Source: Legionella antarctica
GTDB taxonomy: Bacteria > Pseudomonadota > Gammaproteobacteria > Legionellales > Legionellaceae
Assembly: GCF_011764505.1 (NCBI RefSeq)
Contig: NZ_AP022839.1
Coordinates: forward strand, 479,001 to 543,000
Length of the DNA stretch: 64,000 nucleotides
Direction of reading: 5' to 3'
A model generated the notes under the pieces. The model was not told where the DNA came from. It was given only the letters and a program-made list of their open reading frames with translations, and made no database searches. This document shows positions 16,839-26,649 of the stretch, in pieces; the stretch's first letter is position 1, and each line of letters opens with the position of its first letter. A program made the position numbers and the translations under genes.

Positions 16839-17623
16839 TAGTTATCCAGCATTGCAAGTTGGGTATGTCCAAATAAAACGGATTTAGCTTTATTTTCCAA
16901 TAATATCTGACTGGTCAAGAAAGCACAAACTACGATACTCGCAGCGATCATTGTACACACTATGGCTGCTTTATAATTTTTCTTAATTGTTTTAGGTATG
17001 GGGTTTTCGTTAAATAACCGATGGGGTTTATTAAAACGATATTGCTGGATTATTTGATATAAATCTTCAATAGTATTGTCAAGAACCTGTCGCCCATCCG
17101 CCTTCAAATGATATTCCCCTTCAAAGCCTGCAATAAGACAAAAATAGATTAGTTCTATTAAATCAAGGGACTGATTAGGTCTTTCTCTAAGGTAATTAAG
17201 AATTTCAAAAAAACGCTGTTGGGGTTGAGCCCCATCACTGGTTAAGGGAGTAAAGGATTTAAATTCTGCAGCCAGGTTATATATACGCAGATAGCTTTTT
17301 CCAAGTATTTCATCGATGGTCGCAGAGAGAATATAGTGAGCAATGCTCGTCAGATCTGCGGGATATTTAGAGGCCGCGAGTTTACTGTGAAAAGCCCTCA
17401 GTTCATGGTCAATGTTCTCCCTTATGTTTTCAATGGGAGGTAACGATGGACTCAAACAGAGCCTTTCTAATAAAGACAACAATGGTCCTGCTGCTGCGAC
17501 CAGGGTATTTGTTGTAAAAGGGGTAATGAATAATTTGGAACGATAGTATCCTTGCGGTGCTAATGGAGTACCGGAAATAGCAAGACGACTGACAAGTGAG
17601 GTCGAATAGTGTTCAGTTGTCAT
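16838..17623 (-). CDS. icmH: DotU/IcmH, Dot/Icm (TssL-like) membrane protein
   Basis: Known: DotU/IcmH partners IcmF and helps target and stabilise the core complex at the pole; homologous to type VI TssL. Seen: 261 residues (family about 260). The soluble N-terminal DotU domain has LRAFHSKLAASKYP and the pattern LSATIDEILGKSYL (a D-E-x-L motif typical of TssL/DotU). One transmembrane helix near the C terminus (about 218-242, AAIVCTMIAASIVVCAFLT) anchors it. It is the first gene of the icmHF operon. The promoter should lie in the 142 bases before 17766, though I cannot point to clear boxes. Confidence 0.95.
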   Translation of the reverse strand: MTTEHYSTSLVSRLAISGTPLAPQGYYRSKLFITPFTTNTLVAAAGPLLSLLERLCLSPSLPPIENIRENIDHELRAFHSKLAASKYPADLTSIAHYILSATIDEILGKSYLRIYNLAAEFKSFTPLTSDGAQPQQRFFEILNYLRERPNQSLDLIELIYFCLIAGFEGEYHLKADGRQVLDNTIEDLYQIIQQYRFNKPHRLFNENPIPKTIKKNYKAAIVCTMIAASIVVCAFLTSQILLENKAKSVLFGHTQLAMLDN

Positions 17624-17765
17624 TTATTTGCTCCAAATGATTTTTTATTGCGCACAACTGCATTGACAAAAGCTTTAAATTAAAAAGAAGATGATATGTT
17701 ATATACCGCTTTTTGTTCAAGTGAGTCAAGTCCTCATTTCGTATCAATTCAGAGCATAATTGAGG

Positions 17766-19349
17766 CTAGTGTTTAAAATGACGCGTACCAGTGAATACCA
17801 TGACCAGACCATGTTCTTCCGCACATGCAATTATTTGTTCGTCCCGGATTGAACCTCCTGGCTGGATAATGGCTGTAATACCTGCTTGTGCTGCGATTTC
17901 AATTGTATCAGTAAACGGAATAAAGGCATCGGAAGCCATCGCCGCATCCGTAGGGCTAAATCCCATTTGCTGCATTTGCAAAAGGCCAATACGTGCACTC
18001 ATCACCCTGCTGGTTTGACCCCCACCGATTCCGATAGTCGCGGAATCTTTAGCATAAACGATAGCGTTAGATTTCACATGTTTTGCTGCTACCCAGGCAA
18101 AGATTAGATCATTCATTTGTTGTTCTGAGGGTTTTTTTGAGGTAACAGTTTTTAAGTCGCATGTGACAAGAGAAAGAGAGTCGTGTTCCTGGACCAATAA
18201 ACCTCCGTCTACTTTTCTCATATTTAATCTAAATACGTTATCTTGTTGCCAGACTCCTGTACTCAGTACACGAATGTTTTCTTTATTAGCAAGAATTTTT
18301 TTTGCTTCTTCGCTAATGCCTGGGGCTATAATGACTTCGACAAATTGTTTTTCAAGTATGGTACTGGCTGTATCTGCCTGTAACGTTTGATTAAAGGCAA
18401 TAATTCCTCCATAAGCGGATGCAGGATCACTTTGAAAAGCCTTTAGGTAAGCATTTAAAGTTGTGTCACTCAAGGCTATCCCACAGGGATTGGCATGTTT
18501 TACAATGACGCAAACGGGTGTATTGTTTGGATAGGATTTAACACAATCAAGTGCAGCATCCGCATCCAAAATATTGTTGTATGACAAGTGCTTGCCCTGA
18601 ACTAAATGGGCCGAACCCAGAGAGCCGGGTGCATTATTTTTATCAGCATAAAAAATGGCCTGTTGATGTGGATTTTCTCCATAGCGAAGATCACTTATTT
18701 TAATGAATTGGCATGTAAGCACATCAGGGAACCCACTTGGGGTATAATCATCATCCAGAGTGGTCAGATAATTGGCTATTGCTGCGTCATAAGCTGCAAT
18801 CTGGACAAACGCTTTTTTTGCCAGGGTAAATTTCCAGTCAGAGGGTGCTTTTTTAGTTTGCAGATATTGCATGAGTTCGGAATAATCATCAGGAGTAACC
18901 ACAACATAGGTATGGGCATAATTTTTTGCTGCCGAGCGGACCATGGCTGGGCCACCAATATCAATATTCTCAATGGCATTGTTGAAGTCACAGTCGGGTT
19001 TACTTATAACTTGTTCAAAGGGATATAAGTTTACTATGAGTAAATCAATAGGCTGTATGGCATGTTGTTCCAAGGTTTTGCTGTCATGTTGCCCTCGAGC
19101 TAACAACCCTGCGTGAATCGCTGGGTGAAGTGTTTTGACCCGACCATCCATCATTTCAGGAAAACCAGTACATTCGCTGACATCGGTTACAGGTAGTCCG
19201 TGTTCTTTAAGTAAGGCTGCAGTATTACCTGTTGCAATTAACTCTACACCCTGTTGATGCAGAGCTTGGGCAAGTTTGTTGATGCCCCTTTTATCGGACA
19301 CGCTAAGTAATGCTCTTCGTGGCTTAAAAGAAACCAGTTGTTTAGCCAT
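17766..19349 (-). CDS. purH: Bifunctional AICAR formyltransferase / IMP cyclohydrolase
   Basis: Last two steps of de novo purine synthesis: formylation of AICAR and ring closure to IMP. Seen: 527 residues, the usual length. The N-terminal MGS-like cyclohydrolase part (RALLSVSDKRGI, then DGRVKTLHPAIHAG) is followed by the formyltransferase domain with SDLRYGENPHQ, VIVKHANPCG and the C-terminal ASDAFIPFTDTIE-AA-GITAIIQPGGS blocks. All typical motifs are present. It is followed by icmHF on the same strand after a 142-base gap and preceded by prmA 24 bases upstream, so it ends the aroQ-accB-accC-prmA-purH run. Confidence 0.97.
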   Translation of the reverse strand: MAKQLVSFKPRRALLSVSDKRGINKLAQALHQQGVELIATGNTAALLKEHGLPVTDVSECTGFPEMMDGRVKTLHPAIHAGLLARGQHDSKTLEQHAIQPIDLLIVNLYPFEQVISKPDCDFNNAIENIDIGGPAMVRSAAKNYAHTYVVVTPDDYSELMQYLQTKKAPSDWKFTLAKKAFVQIAAYDAAIANYLTTLDDDYTPSGFPDVLTCQFIKISDLRYGENPHQQAIFYADKNNAPGSLGSAHLVQGKHLSYNNILDADAALDCVKSYPNNTPVCVIVKHANPCGIALSDTTLNAYLKAFQSDPASAYGGIIAFNQTLQADTASTILEKQFVEVIIAPGISEEAKKILANKENIRVLSTGVWQQDNVFRLNMRKVDGGLLVQEHDSLSLVTCDLKTVTSKKPSEQQMNDLIFAWVAAKHVKSNAIVYAKDSATIGIGGGQTSRVMSARIGLLQMQQMGFSPTDAAMASDAFIPFTDTIEIAAQAGITAIIQPGGSIRDEQIIACAEEHGLVMVFTGTRHFKH

Positions 19350-19373
19350 AATAATATGCCTTAGTAAAGATAA

Positions 19374-20240
19374 TTACGCTCGTATAAAAACTAATAGAGC
19401 CCACCCATCACGAATTTCAGTAGAAATGGGGGTGAATGTCGTTTGGTAAGCATCGATAAGGAATGGGGCTTGTTCTTCGAGTAAGCCGGATACGACCAAG
19501 TATGCATCGTTATAGAGCAATTGGTGAAAACGATCTTTTAATGAGATTAATGGAGCTAATAAGATATTGGCGATAATTAAGTCTACAGGATCCTGTAAAG
19601 ATTCGGGCATGCTTATAAACAACTGCTTATTAATATTGTTTGTGATAGCATTGTTTTGGGTGGCTAATAACGCTTGATTATCAATATCCACTGAATGAAC
19701 ACCTTTGGCACCTAATTTTAATGCCGCCAAAGAGAGAATTCCCGATCCACAGCCATAATCAATAACTGATTTATTATGGAGATCTGCTTGTTCCAGCCAG
19801 GTTAAACATAATGAGGTTGTTGGGTGCGTTCCCGTACCAAAAGCTAATCCAGGATCCAGCATTAAGTTCACGGCCTCAGGTTCGGGGGGAGTCGACCATG
19901 TAGGACATATCCAAAGCCGTTTGCCAAAGCGTTGTGGTTTAAAGTCATCCATCCAGGCTCTTTCCCAATCCTTGTCAGCCAGGATTTCCAAATTAAATTC
20001 TAATTGCGGCCTGGTTAGAGCTAATTGTGTTTTAGTGTGCTGGGCTTGTGGAGCTTGTGCAAACAAGGCGTGAATGATGACCTCTGGCCATAAGGGAGTA
20101 GTACCGGGTTCTGGTTCAAGAACAGGATTGTCATTTCTATCAGTAAGCATGATAGATAATGCACCAAACTCCTCCAATTCTTCGCTAATTGGTTCTACCT
20201 CTTCACTTGGACAATGTTCTATTTTTAATTGAAACCACAC
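19374..20240 (-). CDS. prmA: Ribosomal protein L11 methyltransferase
   Basis: Methylates the N terminus and lysines of L11 using S-adenosylmethionine. Seen: 288 residues. The N-terminal substrate-binding domain holds DWERAWMDDFKPQRFG. The catalytic domain has LDPGLAFGTGTHPTT, the SAM motif VIDYGCGSGILSLAALKLGA, and ANILLAPL (the N-I-L-x-x-P-L motif). It sits four bases after accC, so it is translated in the same operon; the same neighbourhood accBC-prmA is common in gammaproteobacteria. Confidence 0.96.
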   Translation of the reverse strand: MWFQLKIEHCPSEEVEPISEELEEFGALSIMLTDRNDNPVLEPEPGTTPLWPEVIIHALFAQAPQAQHTKTQLALTRPQLEFNLEILADKDWERAWMDDFKPQRFGKRLWICPTWSTPPEPEAVNLMLDPGLAFGTGTHPTTSLCLTWLEQADLHNKSVIDYGCGSGILSLAALKLGAKGVHSVDIDNQALLATQNNAITNNINKQLFISMPESLQDPVDLIIANILLAPLISLKDRFHQLLYNDAYLVVSGLLEEQAPFLIDAYQTTFTPISTEIRDGWALLVFIRA

Positions 20241-20244
20241 AGTA

Positions 20245-21591
20245 TTAATCCTTCAGGATTTTTTCTAAATAATGGATATTAGTACCGCCGTCGATAAAGG
20301 ATTTGTCATGGAGAATGCGTTGATGTAGTTCAATATTGGTTTTTATACCATCAATAATAATTTCATCGAGGGCATTTCGCATTCTGGCAATAGCCTCAGC
20401 ACGATTTTCGCCATAACTAATGAGTTTGCCTATCATTGAATCATAATTTGGGGGGACGGTATAACTGCTGTAAATATGAGAATCAAAACGGATCCCTGGC
20501 CCGCCTGGTTGATGTAACAATTTTATCGTTCCTGGAGAAGGCATAAATGTTTTTGCATCTTCTGCATTAATTCTACATTCAATGGCATGTCCGCGAAATG
20601 TGATGTGATCCTGAGTTAATCCAAGAGGAATATCACTGGCAATTTTGATTTGTTCTTTAATCAAATCGAGACCGGTAATCATTTCCGTTACAGGATGCTC
20701 CACCTGAATACGCGTATTCATCTCAATGAAATAAAAACAACCGTCCTGATACAAGAACTCAAAGGTTCCCGCTCCACGGTATTGCAAATCGCTACAGGCT
20801 TTGATTACAGAGTCACCAATTTTATTTCTTAATTCAGCGGTAATTCCTGGCGCTGGAGCTTCTTCTACAACTTTTTGATGGCGTCTTTGCATGGAGCAAT
20901 CACGCTCACCTAAATGGATGGCATGACCTTTGCCATCTCCAAGCACTTGAAATTCAATGTGCCTTGGGTTTTCCAGGAATTTCTCCATGTACACAATTGG
21001 GTTATTAAACGCAGCTTTAGCTTCACTTCGAGTAAGTGCTATGGAACTCAACAAATTAGATTCGGTGTGTACCACACGCATACCACGCCCACCGCCGCCA
21101 CCAGCCGCTTTGATAATGACCGGGTAACCAACTTTACGGCCTATTTCCAGATTGAGACTGTCATCATCACCTAAAGGGCCGTCTGAGCCAGGAACACATG
21201 GCACACCTGCTTGTTTCATTGCAGCTATGGCAGATACCTTATCACCCATCAGGCGGATGGTGTCGCCTCTTGGACCGATAAATCGAAAGCCACTTTGTTC
21301 TACTATGTCTGCAAAGTCAGCATTTTCGGATAGGAACCCATAACCAGGATGAATGGCTACAGCATCTGTAATTTCAGCAGCAGAAATAATGGCGGGGATA
21401 TTGAGATAACTTTTTTGTGCAGGGGCTGGTCCTATGCAAACGGTTTCATCAGCTAGACGAACATGCAACAAATCTTTGTCGATATCAGAATGAACAGCGA
21501 CAGTCTGAATGCCGAGTTCCTTACAAGCACGTAATATACGCAGTGCTATTTCACCTCTATTTGCAATAACAATTTTACTGAGCATAGACAC
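20245..21591 (-). CDS. accC: Biotin carboxylase subunit of acetyl-CoA carboxylase
   Basis: ATP-dependent carboxylation of biotin on AccB, the first half of malonyl-CoA synthesis. Seen: 448 residues from the first ATG; a second ATG two codons in ([14 protein letters not shown]) may be the real start, since accB ends only six bases upstream. The ATP-grasp glycine loop [13 protein letters not shown], the lysine- and biotin-site motif [18 protein letters not shown], and the [10 protein letters not shown] block are all present. It might also serve as the carboxylase partner of the carboxyltransferase at 22878, though the usual partner is AccB. Confidence 0.97.
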   Translation of the reverse strand: MSMLSKIVIANRGEIALRILRACKELGIQTVAVHSDIDKDLLHVRLADETVCIGPAPAQKSYLNIPAIISAAEITDAVAIHPGYGFLSENADFADIVEQSGFRFIGPRGDTIRLMGDKVSAIAAMKQAGVPCVPGSDGPLGDDDSLNLEIGRKVGYPVIIKAAGGGGGRGMRVVHTESNLLSSIALTRSEAKAAFNNPIVYMEKFLENPRHIEFQVLGDGKGHAIHLGERDCSMQRRHQKVVEEAPAPGITAELRNKIGDSVIKACSDLQYRGAGTFEFLYQDGCFYFIEMNTRIQVEHPVTEMITGLDLIKEQIKIASDIPLGLTQDHITFRGHAIECRINAEDAKTFMPSPGTIKLLHQPGGPGIRFDSHIYSSYTVPPNYDSMIGKLISYGENRAEAIARMRNALDEIIIDGIKTNIELHQRILHDKSFIDGGTNIHYLEKILKD

Positions 21592-21597
21592 TTATCC

Positions 21598-22068
21598 CTA
21601 TTCTATAATAAATAAAATTTGGTCATACTCAACAGGCTCGCCATTTTTAACTAATATATCTATGACTTTACCTGCACGATCGGATTCAATTTCATTGAAC
21701 ATTTTCATGGCTTCAACGATACACAAGGTATCGCCAACTTTAACTGATTGACCAATGGTTACAAATGCAGGCGTCTCAGGAGATGGCGAAGTATACATCG
21801 TTCCAACCATAGGGGAGCGAATTTTATGCCCTGAAGCTATAGGCACCGCTGGCTTATTCTCATGATGGGCAGGGATCGTATTGTTGGGTTCAGGATTAGA
21901 TGCAGGTTGTTGCGCAGGCGCAGATACATAACGAATTTGTGGTGCTTCCATCGAAACACTACTATGGCGACTTAATCTTAGTGATTCCTCACCTTCTTTA
22001 ATTTCAATTTCAGAAATGCCGGTTTCTTCCAACAGTTCTATTAGTTTTCTAATTTTTCTGATATCCAT
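21598..22068 (-). CDS. accB: Biotin carboxyl carrier protein of acetyl-CoA carboxylase
   Basis: Carries the biotin that moves CO2 between AccC and AccAD. Seen: 156 residues. An N-terminal helical segment ([20 protein letters not shown]) that docks on AccC leads through a Pro/Ala-rich flexible linker (about 45-80) to the biotinyl domain, with the target lysine K122 in EAMKM and the thumb-like TSPSPET insert. It lies between aroQ (12 bases) and accC (6 bases), the classic aroQ-accB-accC order. Confidence 0.97.
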   Translation of the reverse strand: MDIRKIRKLIELLEETGISEIEIKEGEESLRLSRHSSVSMEAPQIRYVSAPAQQPASNPEPNNTIPAHHENKPAVPIASGHKIRSPMVGTMYTSPSPETPAFVTIGQSVKVGDTLCIVEAMKMFNEIESDRAGKVIDILVKNGEPVEYDQILFIIE

Positions 22069-22080
22069 TGTTTATTCTCT

Positions 22081-22518
22081 CTACTTGAATTCTTCAATAA
22101 TTGCCTGTAATGCTAATAAATACCCTTGGACACCAAGACCACTGATTATGCCTTTGGCAATATCAGAAAAGTAGGATTGGTGGCGAAAGGATTCACGGGA
22201 ATAAATATTGCTGATATGTACTTCGATAAATGGGATTGCAACAGCAGACAACGCATCACGTATTGCAATACTGGTATGAGTGAATGCTGCAGGGTTCAGT
22301 ATAATATAATGAACTTTATCAATACTTGCCTGATGAATCGTCTGAATTAAATCACTTTCTGAATTACTTTGGTAGCATGTTAACTGTATTCCTGCTTGGT
22401 TGGCTTCTTTTGCTAAATTTGTATTAATTTGAGTTAAGGACGAAGAGCCGTATATGGATGGCTCACGCGCACCTAAGAGGTTTAAATTTGGACCATGTAT
22501 TACGAGAATTTTTTTCAT
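22081..22518 (-). CDS. aroQ: 3-Dehydroquinate dehydratase, type II
   Basis: Third step of the shikimate pathway, 3-dehydroquinate to 3-dehydroshikimate. Seen: 145 residues, dodecameric type II family length. Key blocks are [16 protein letters not shown] with the catalytic Tyr, the [16 protein letters not shown] loop, and [18 protein letters not shown] with catalytic His. It is the first gene of the minus-strand run to purH. Its promoter should be in the 22519-22797 gap shared with the divergent gene at 22878. Confidence 0.97.
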   Translation of the reverse strand: MKKILVIHGPNLNLLGAREPSIYGSSSLTQINTNLAKEANQAGIQLTCYQSNSESDLIQTIHQASIDKVHYIILNPAAFTHTSIAIRDALSAVAIPFIEVHISNIYSRESFRHQSYFSDIAKGIISGLGVQGYLLALQAIIEEFK

Positions 22519-22797
22519 TAAACTGGTGTTTATTAGGATTTTTGCAGATTTTGCCTCATCTTAAAGAATATGTCCATATATCTGCGAGGATATCGGCAAG
22601 ATCAGGACAATTTAGCTTCACAGTTTCAGAATTGAGAGTCACTGGATGCCGTCCCTTGCCAATAAAAATGAACTACCCCACAATCTAGAAGATCAATTAC
22701 AGGTTTGAATGATTCGGATTTGCATAACAACTACCTACAGTGCTGTGGACAAGTCAACGAACGCAGGTATAGGATTATAAAAAAATCCGGATAAAGT
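22519..22797. promoter_or_regulatory. Divergent intergenic region between aroQ and oadA
   Basis: Non-coding apart from the 28-codon ORF that follows at 22798. It must hold promoters for the minus-strand aroQ-accBC operon and the plus-strand carboxyltransferase. I see AT-rich patches but no unambiguous -35/-10 pair and no terminator. Confidence 0.4.
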
Positions 22798-22884
22798 ATG
22801 AATAAACAAAATCCATGGGTGTCCAGTGGTTTGGATTATGATATTGTTTTCAGATACAAAAAATCAGGGATAGCTTTATGGTAA
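22798..22884 (+). CDS. 28-codon ORF overlapping the oadA start (possible leader peptide)
   Basis: Seen: ATG at 22798 opens a 28-codon frame (begins MNKQNPWVSSG, ends KKSGIALW) whose stop TAA overlaps the downstream start as ATGGTAA. Its ribosome site is weak (GGATAAAG). The amino-acid make-up (two Trp, Tyr, Arg, Lys) is not obviously random, and the stop-start overlap would couple its translation to the carboxyltransferase. It does not resemble OadG, being too short and without a membrane helix. It could be a regulatory leader, a small protein, or chance. Confidence 0.35.
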   Translation: MNKQNPWVSSGLDYDIVFRYKKSGIALW

Positions 22885-24680
22885 AAACTCTTATAACGGA
22901 TGTTACTCTGCGTGATGCTCATCAATGTTTGATCGCTACTCGATTACGAACAGAAGATATGTTACCCATATGCAAACAAATGGATGAAGTTGGCTTTTGG
23001 GCTATGGAAGTATGGGGTGGGGCGACTTTCGATTCTTGTTTGCGTTTTTTGAAGGAAGATCCCTGGAGTCGACTCCGTCAACTCCGCCATGCTTTGCCTA
23101 ATACACCTTTATCCATGTTACTTCGCGGTCAGAATTTACTGGGTTATCGGCATTATGCCGATGATGTGGTGAAGACATTTATTCAGCTGGCAGCAAATAA
23201 TGGCGTAGATGTGTTCCGAGTGTTTGATGCGTTGAATGATGCACGAAATATCAAGGTTGCCATAGAGGCGGTTAAAGCAAATGAAAAACATGCACAAGGT
23301 GCAATTTGCTATACCACAAGCCCAGTGCATACTTTAGAGGGTTTCCTGGATTTGGGAAGAACGTTGGCCGATATGGGTTGTGATAGTCTGGCAATTAAAG
23401 ACATGGCAGGCTTATTAACTCCTGCAGTGACTGTTGAATTATTCACCGGTCTTTCTAAAGCAACAAATTTACCCATTCACTTACATAGTCATGCTACCTC
23501 TGGTTTGGCTAATATTTGTCATTATCAGGCAGTTCTTGCTGGATGCCATCATATCGATACGGCCATTTCGTCATTTTCTGGCGGCGCCTCTCACCCGCCC
23601 ACTGAAGCCTTAGTTGCAGCTCTTGCCGGTAGTGAATATGACACAGAGCTGGATTTGAATTTATTATTGCAAATAGATGACTATTTTAAAACTATTCGTA
23701 AAAAGTATTATCAGTTTGAAAGCGAGGCGCGCGATATCGATCCCCGTGTTCAATTCTATCAAGTTCCTGGAGGGATGATATCCAATTTATACAATCAACT
23801 TAAAGAACAAAACGCATTGGATAAAATTAATGCAGTCCATCAAGAAATTCCTCGTGTTCGTAAGGATTTGGGATATCCTCCTTTAGTAACCCCCACTTCT
23901 CAGATAGTGGGAACGCAAGCCGTAATAAATGTGTTAACCGGGGAGCGCTACAAGACTATAACAAACGAGGTAAAACTTTATTGCCAGGGCAAGTATGGCG
24001 CGGCTCCTGGTAAGATAAGTCCTGGCCTGCGTAAAAAAGCAATTGGTCATATCGATGCGATAGAGGTAAGACCTGCTGATTTGTTACCTCATGAATTGAA
24101 GCAATTGCAGCAAGAAATTGGTGCACTTGCCTTAAGTGAGGAAGATGTACTTATTTATAGTATGTTTCCTGAAATTGGTCGTCAATTCCTGGAGCAACGT
24201 CAAGACGATTCTTTGATCCCTGAACTGTTACTACCTGAAACTACTTCAACGGAAAATAGTGCTCTATCAGAATATGAAATTACGCTTCATGGGGAACATT
24301 ACCGTGTGAAAGTCGCAGGATTCGGCACTCCTGAACATGGAAAACAATCTTGTTTCTTATGGGTTGATGGCGTTCCAGAAGAGGTCGTGGTTCATCGAGC
24401 TGAATTTGAAGACTCTTCCCCCATAGTCGCAGCCAGATCCAGGGGCCCTGGTGATATATCGGTCTCTATGCCAGGAACGGTTATAAAAATTGATGTCACT
24501 GTTGGTGAACGGGTAAAGAAAGGACAGACATTATTGGTTCTTGAGGCAATGAAAATGGAAACCGAAATACCAGCACCTGCAGACGGAGTGGTGGGGGAAA
24601 TAGGGTGTAACAAAGGAGATAAAGTGACGTCAGAGCAAGTATTGATTCGACTCGATTTAAATAATAAAGAAAAACAATGA
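22878..24680 (+). CDS. oadA: Oxaloacetate decarboxylase alpha / pyruvate carboxylase subunit B-type carboxyltransferase
   Basis: Known: this family moves CO2 between biotin and pyruvate/oxaloacetate, as the alpha subunit of the Na+-pumping decarboxylase or as PycB of two-subunit pyruvate carboxylase. Seen: 600 residues. The N-terminal TIM-barrel carboxyltransferase domain has TDVTLRDAHQCLIATRLRT, the metal ligands in HLHSHATSGL, and the lysine in LAIKDMAGLL. The conserved PASS domain follows, and a C-terminal biotinyl domain with target lysine K559 in LEAMKMETE. AGGGA at 22866-22870 precedes the ATG. No oadB or oadG is nearby, so the PycB role (with an AccC-like partner) is at least as likely as sodium pumping. 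Confidence 0.9.
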   Translation: MVKTLITDVTLRDAHQCLIATRLRTEDMLPICKQMDEVGFWAMEVWGGATFDSCLRFLKEDPWSRLRQLRHALPNTPLSMLLRGQNLLGYRHYADDVVKTFIQLAANNGVDVFRVFDALNDARNIKVAIEAVKANEKHAQGAICYTTSPVHTLEGFLDLGRTLADMGCDSLAIKDMAGLLTPAVTVELFTGLSKATNLPIHLHSHATSGLANICHYQAVLAGCHHIDTAISSFSGGASHPPTEALVAALAGSEYDTELDLNLLLQIDDYFKTIRKKYYQFESEARDIDPRVQFYQVPGGMISNLYNQLKEQNALDKINAVHQEIPRVRKDLGYPPLVTPTSQIVGTQAVINVLTGERYKTITNEVKLYCQGKYGAAPGKISPGLRKKAIGHIDAIEVRPADLLPHELKQLQQEIGALALSEEDVLIYSMFPEIGRQFLEQRQDDSLIPELLLPETTSTENSALSEYEITLHGEHYRVKVAGFGTPEHGKQSCFLWVDGVPEEVVVHRAEFEDSSPIVAARSRGPGDISVSMPGTVIKIDVTVGERVKKGQTLLVLEAMKMETEIPAPADGVVGEIGCNKGDKVTSEQVLIRLDLNNKEKQ

Positions 24681-25008
24681 TGGAATTATTAATTTCAAAA
24701 AAATTAAAACTATGCTAATTTTGTATGGTTTTAAAAAGATCTATTTGTATTTTATACACTAAAAAATTGGTTCTGTGCCTATATGCAGTTAGAATAATAC
24801 GATTTCATCGTACTATTTATTAAAACGGGCTGGTACTCAGTGTGGGGATACTTATATTGAGACTAAGCTAAATTTTGGATTGTCCTTAATTCGAAAGCTG
24901 ATATGGTAGTATTCATTCAGGGTCGTTAAAAATTAATGGATAATATAACACTATGGACACTCCAGGAAGAGTCGTCTCATGCGAATTACGTCTAAGGAGT
25001 TACTATCA
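24681..25008. promoter_or_regulatory. Upstream region of proA
   Basis: About 330 non-coding AT-rich bases. An imperfect inverted repeat at 24798-24812 (TACGAT/ATCGTA, three-base loop) may end the oadA transcript or bind a regulator. AAGGAG at 24994-24999 is the proA ribosome site, nine bases before ATG 25009. I see no confident promoter boxes. Confidence 0.4.
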
Positions 25009-26649
25009 ATGCATCCAAATTATTATCTGTCACCTTTAGCTTTAGCTTTAGCTTTAGGATTAGCATCACCAGTAAAAGCAGCAGCACCTGTGTTTTTACA
25101 AAAAGCATCCTTTGCTGAATTAACGCAAAAATTTCAATTGTCTCTACCTGGTGTTATGAAGAGCGCTACTTTTTCTAAGGATAGTTTGCAATTCTTAAGA
25201 CAACATACAGATAGCAATAAAGTAACTCACGTTCGCATGCAGCAACAATATGCTGGTTTTCCTGTTTTTGGTGGTTATGCCATTATGCACAGTAAACATA
25301 GTGCAAAATTGCTTGCTACGGCCCGCGCTGATGTCCAGATGAACGGTATAGTTTATGAGGGCTTAGACGCAGAGTTAGGGCAACCCCAAGCTTCCTTTGT
25401 AAATAACGCCGATGTTGCTTTGCAACAGTTTAAAGAAAAATATGCCAATAAACGGGTTAGCGAAGAACAAGTAATGCCCATGGTTTATATAGATGATAAG
25501 CATCAAGCACACTGGGCTTATAAAGTCAGCGTATTTGTAAGTCATGATGATAAAATTCCTGAACGCCCAACAGCGATTATTGATGCGCAAACTCATAAGG
25601 CCTTTGTTCAATGGAATGATGTGAAAACCGAAAAAGCAGTAGTGAAAGGAACTGGATTTGGCGGAAACGATAAAACAGGCGAATTTCAGTATGGTAAAGA
25701 ACTGCCTTTACTGGATTTAACTCGGGATACTGATAAGCAAATGTGTTTCATGGAAAACACCGATGTTAAGGTAGTGGACATGTTACATAGATACAGTTCA
25801 AAAAATGCTGCAATGAAGTTTTCTTGCAAAACCACCCCTGATAATCAGTCTGACACTACTTTTTATACCGGATACTCTTCAGACGGTTACGATAGGGAAA
25901 ATGGCGCCTCTTCCCCGACTAACGATGCCTTATATGCTGGTTACGTGATTAAACATATGTATCATGATTGGTATGGCCTAGAGGTTTTAACCAAATCTGA
26001 TGGGTCACCAATGAAATTGGTAATGCGCGTCCATTATGGTGAGGGTTATGAAAATGCTTATTGGGATGGAAAGCAAATGACTTTTGGTGACGGTGATACC
26101 ATGATGTATCCATTAGTTTCTCTTGGGGTTGGCGGTCATGAAATCAGCCATGGCTTTACTGAGCAGCATTCTGGTTTGGAGTATTTTGGTCAATCTGGCG
26201 GAATAAATGAAGCGTTCTCGGATATGGCGGCTCAAGCGGCTGAATTCTATTCAGCCGGAAAAAGTAGCTGGCAAATCGGCTCTGAGATTATGAAAGAAGA
26301 TAGTGGTTATGATGCTTTGCGCTACATGGACAAACCCAGTCGTGATGGTGAGTCTATTGACACAGCTGATGATTATTATGGTGGTTTGGATGTACATTAT
26401 TCCAGTGGGGTTTATAACCATTTATTTTACATACTATCCAATCAGCCTGATTGGAGTATCCGGAAGTCATTTGATGTAATGGTAAAAGCCAATATGGATT
26501 ATTGGACTCCTTATGCCAGCTTTGATGAAGCAGGTTGTGGCGTACTTAGTGCAGCCAAAGATCTGGGATACTCGCTTGATGATGTTAAAAAATCTTTAAG
26601 TGATGTAGCAATAGATTATCAAACCTGTCTTATTGATATTAACAGTTAG
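25009..26649 (+). CDS. proA: Secreted zinc metalloprotease ProA (M4, thermolysin-like)
   Basis: Known: ProA/Msp is the main type II-secreted protease of Legionella, cytolytic and active on host proteins. Seen: I start at ATG 25009 (AAGGAG at 24994-24999), giving 546 residues and a signal peptide MHPNYYLSPLALALALGLAS; an in-frame ATG at 24979 adds ten residues with a poorer fit. An FTP/PepSY propeptide precedes the mature enzyme. Zinc site HEISH at 377-381 with third ligand E401 (GGINEAFSD), plus DVHYSSGVYNHLFY with the transition-state His. L. pneumophila ProA, as I recall it, has the motif HEVSH, so this is a related but distinct sequence. Confidence 0.96.
   Translation: MHPNYYLSPLALALALGLASPVKAAAPVFLQKASFAELTQKFQLSLPGVMKSATFSKDSLQFLRQHTDSNKVTHVRMQQQYAGFPVFGGYAIMHSKHSAKLLATARADVQMNGIVYEGLDAELGQPQASFVNNADVALQQFKEKYANKRVSEEQVMPMVYIDDKHQAHWAYKVSVFVSHDDKIPERPTAIIDAQTHKAFVQWNDVKTEKAVVKGTGFGGNDKTGEFQYGKELPLLDLTRDTDKQMCFMENTDVKVVDMLHRYSSKNAAMKFSCKTTPDNQSDTTFYTGYSSDGYDRENGASSPTNDALYAGYVIKHMYHDWYGLEVLTKSDGSPMKLVMRVHYGEGYENAYWDGKQMTFGDGDTMMYPLVSLGVGGHEISHGFTEQHSGLEYFGQSGGINEAFSDMAAQAAEFYSAGKSSWQIGSEIMKEDSGYDALRYMDKPSRDGESIDTADDYYGGLDVHYSSGVYNHLFYILSNQPDWSIRKSFDVMVKANMDYWTPYASFDEAGCGVLSAAKDLGYSLDDVKKSLSDVAIDYQTCLIDINS

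Noticed and set aside
22458..22688. Open frame of about 76 codons over the aroQ 5' end and the gap
   Set aside because: Overlaps aroQ on the opposite strand and shows no family, ribosome site or amino-acid pattern.
22798..22884. Reading the 28-codon ORF as OadG (gamma subunit)
   Set aside because: OadG is about 80 residues with one membrane helix; this peptide is too short and has none.
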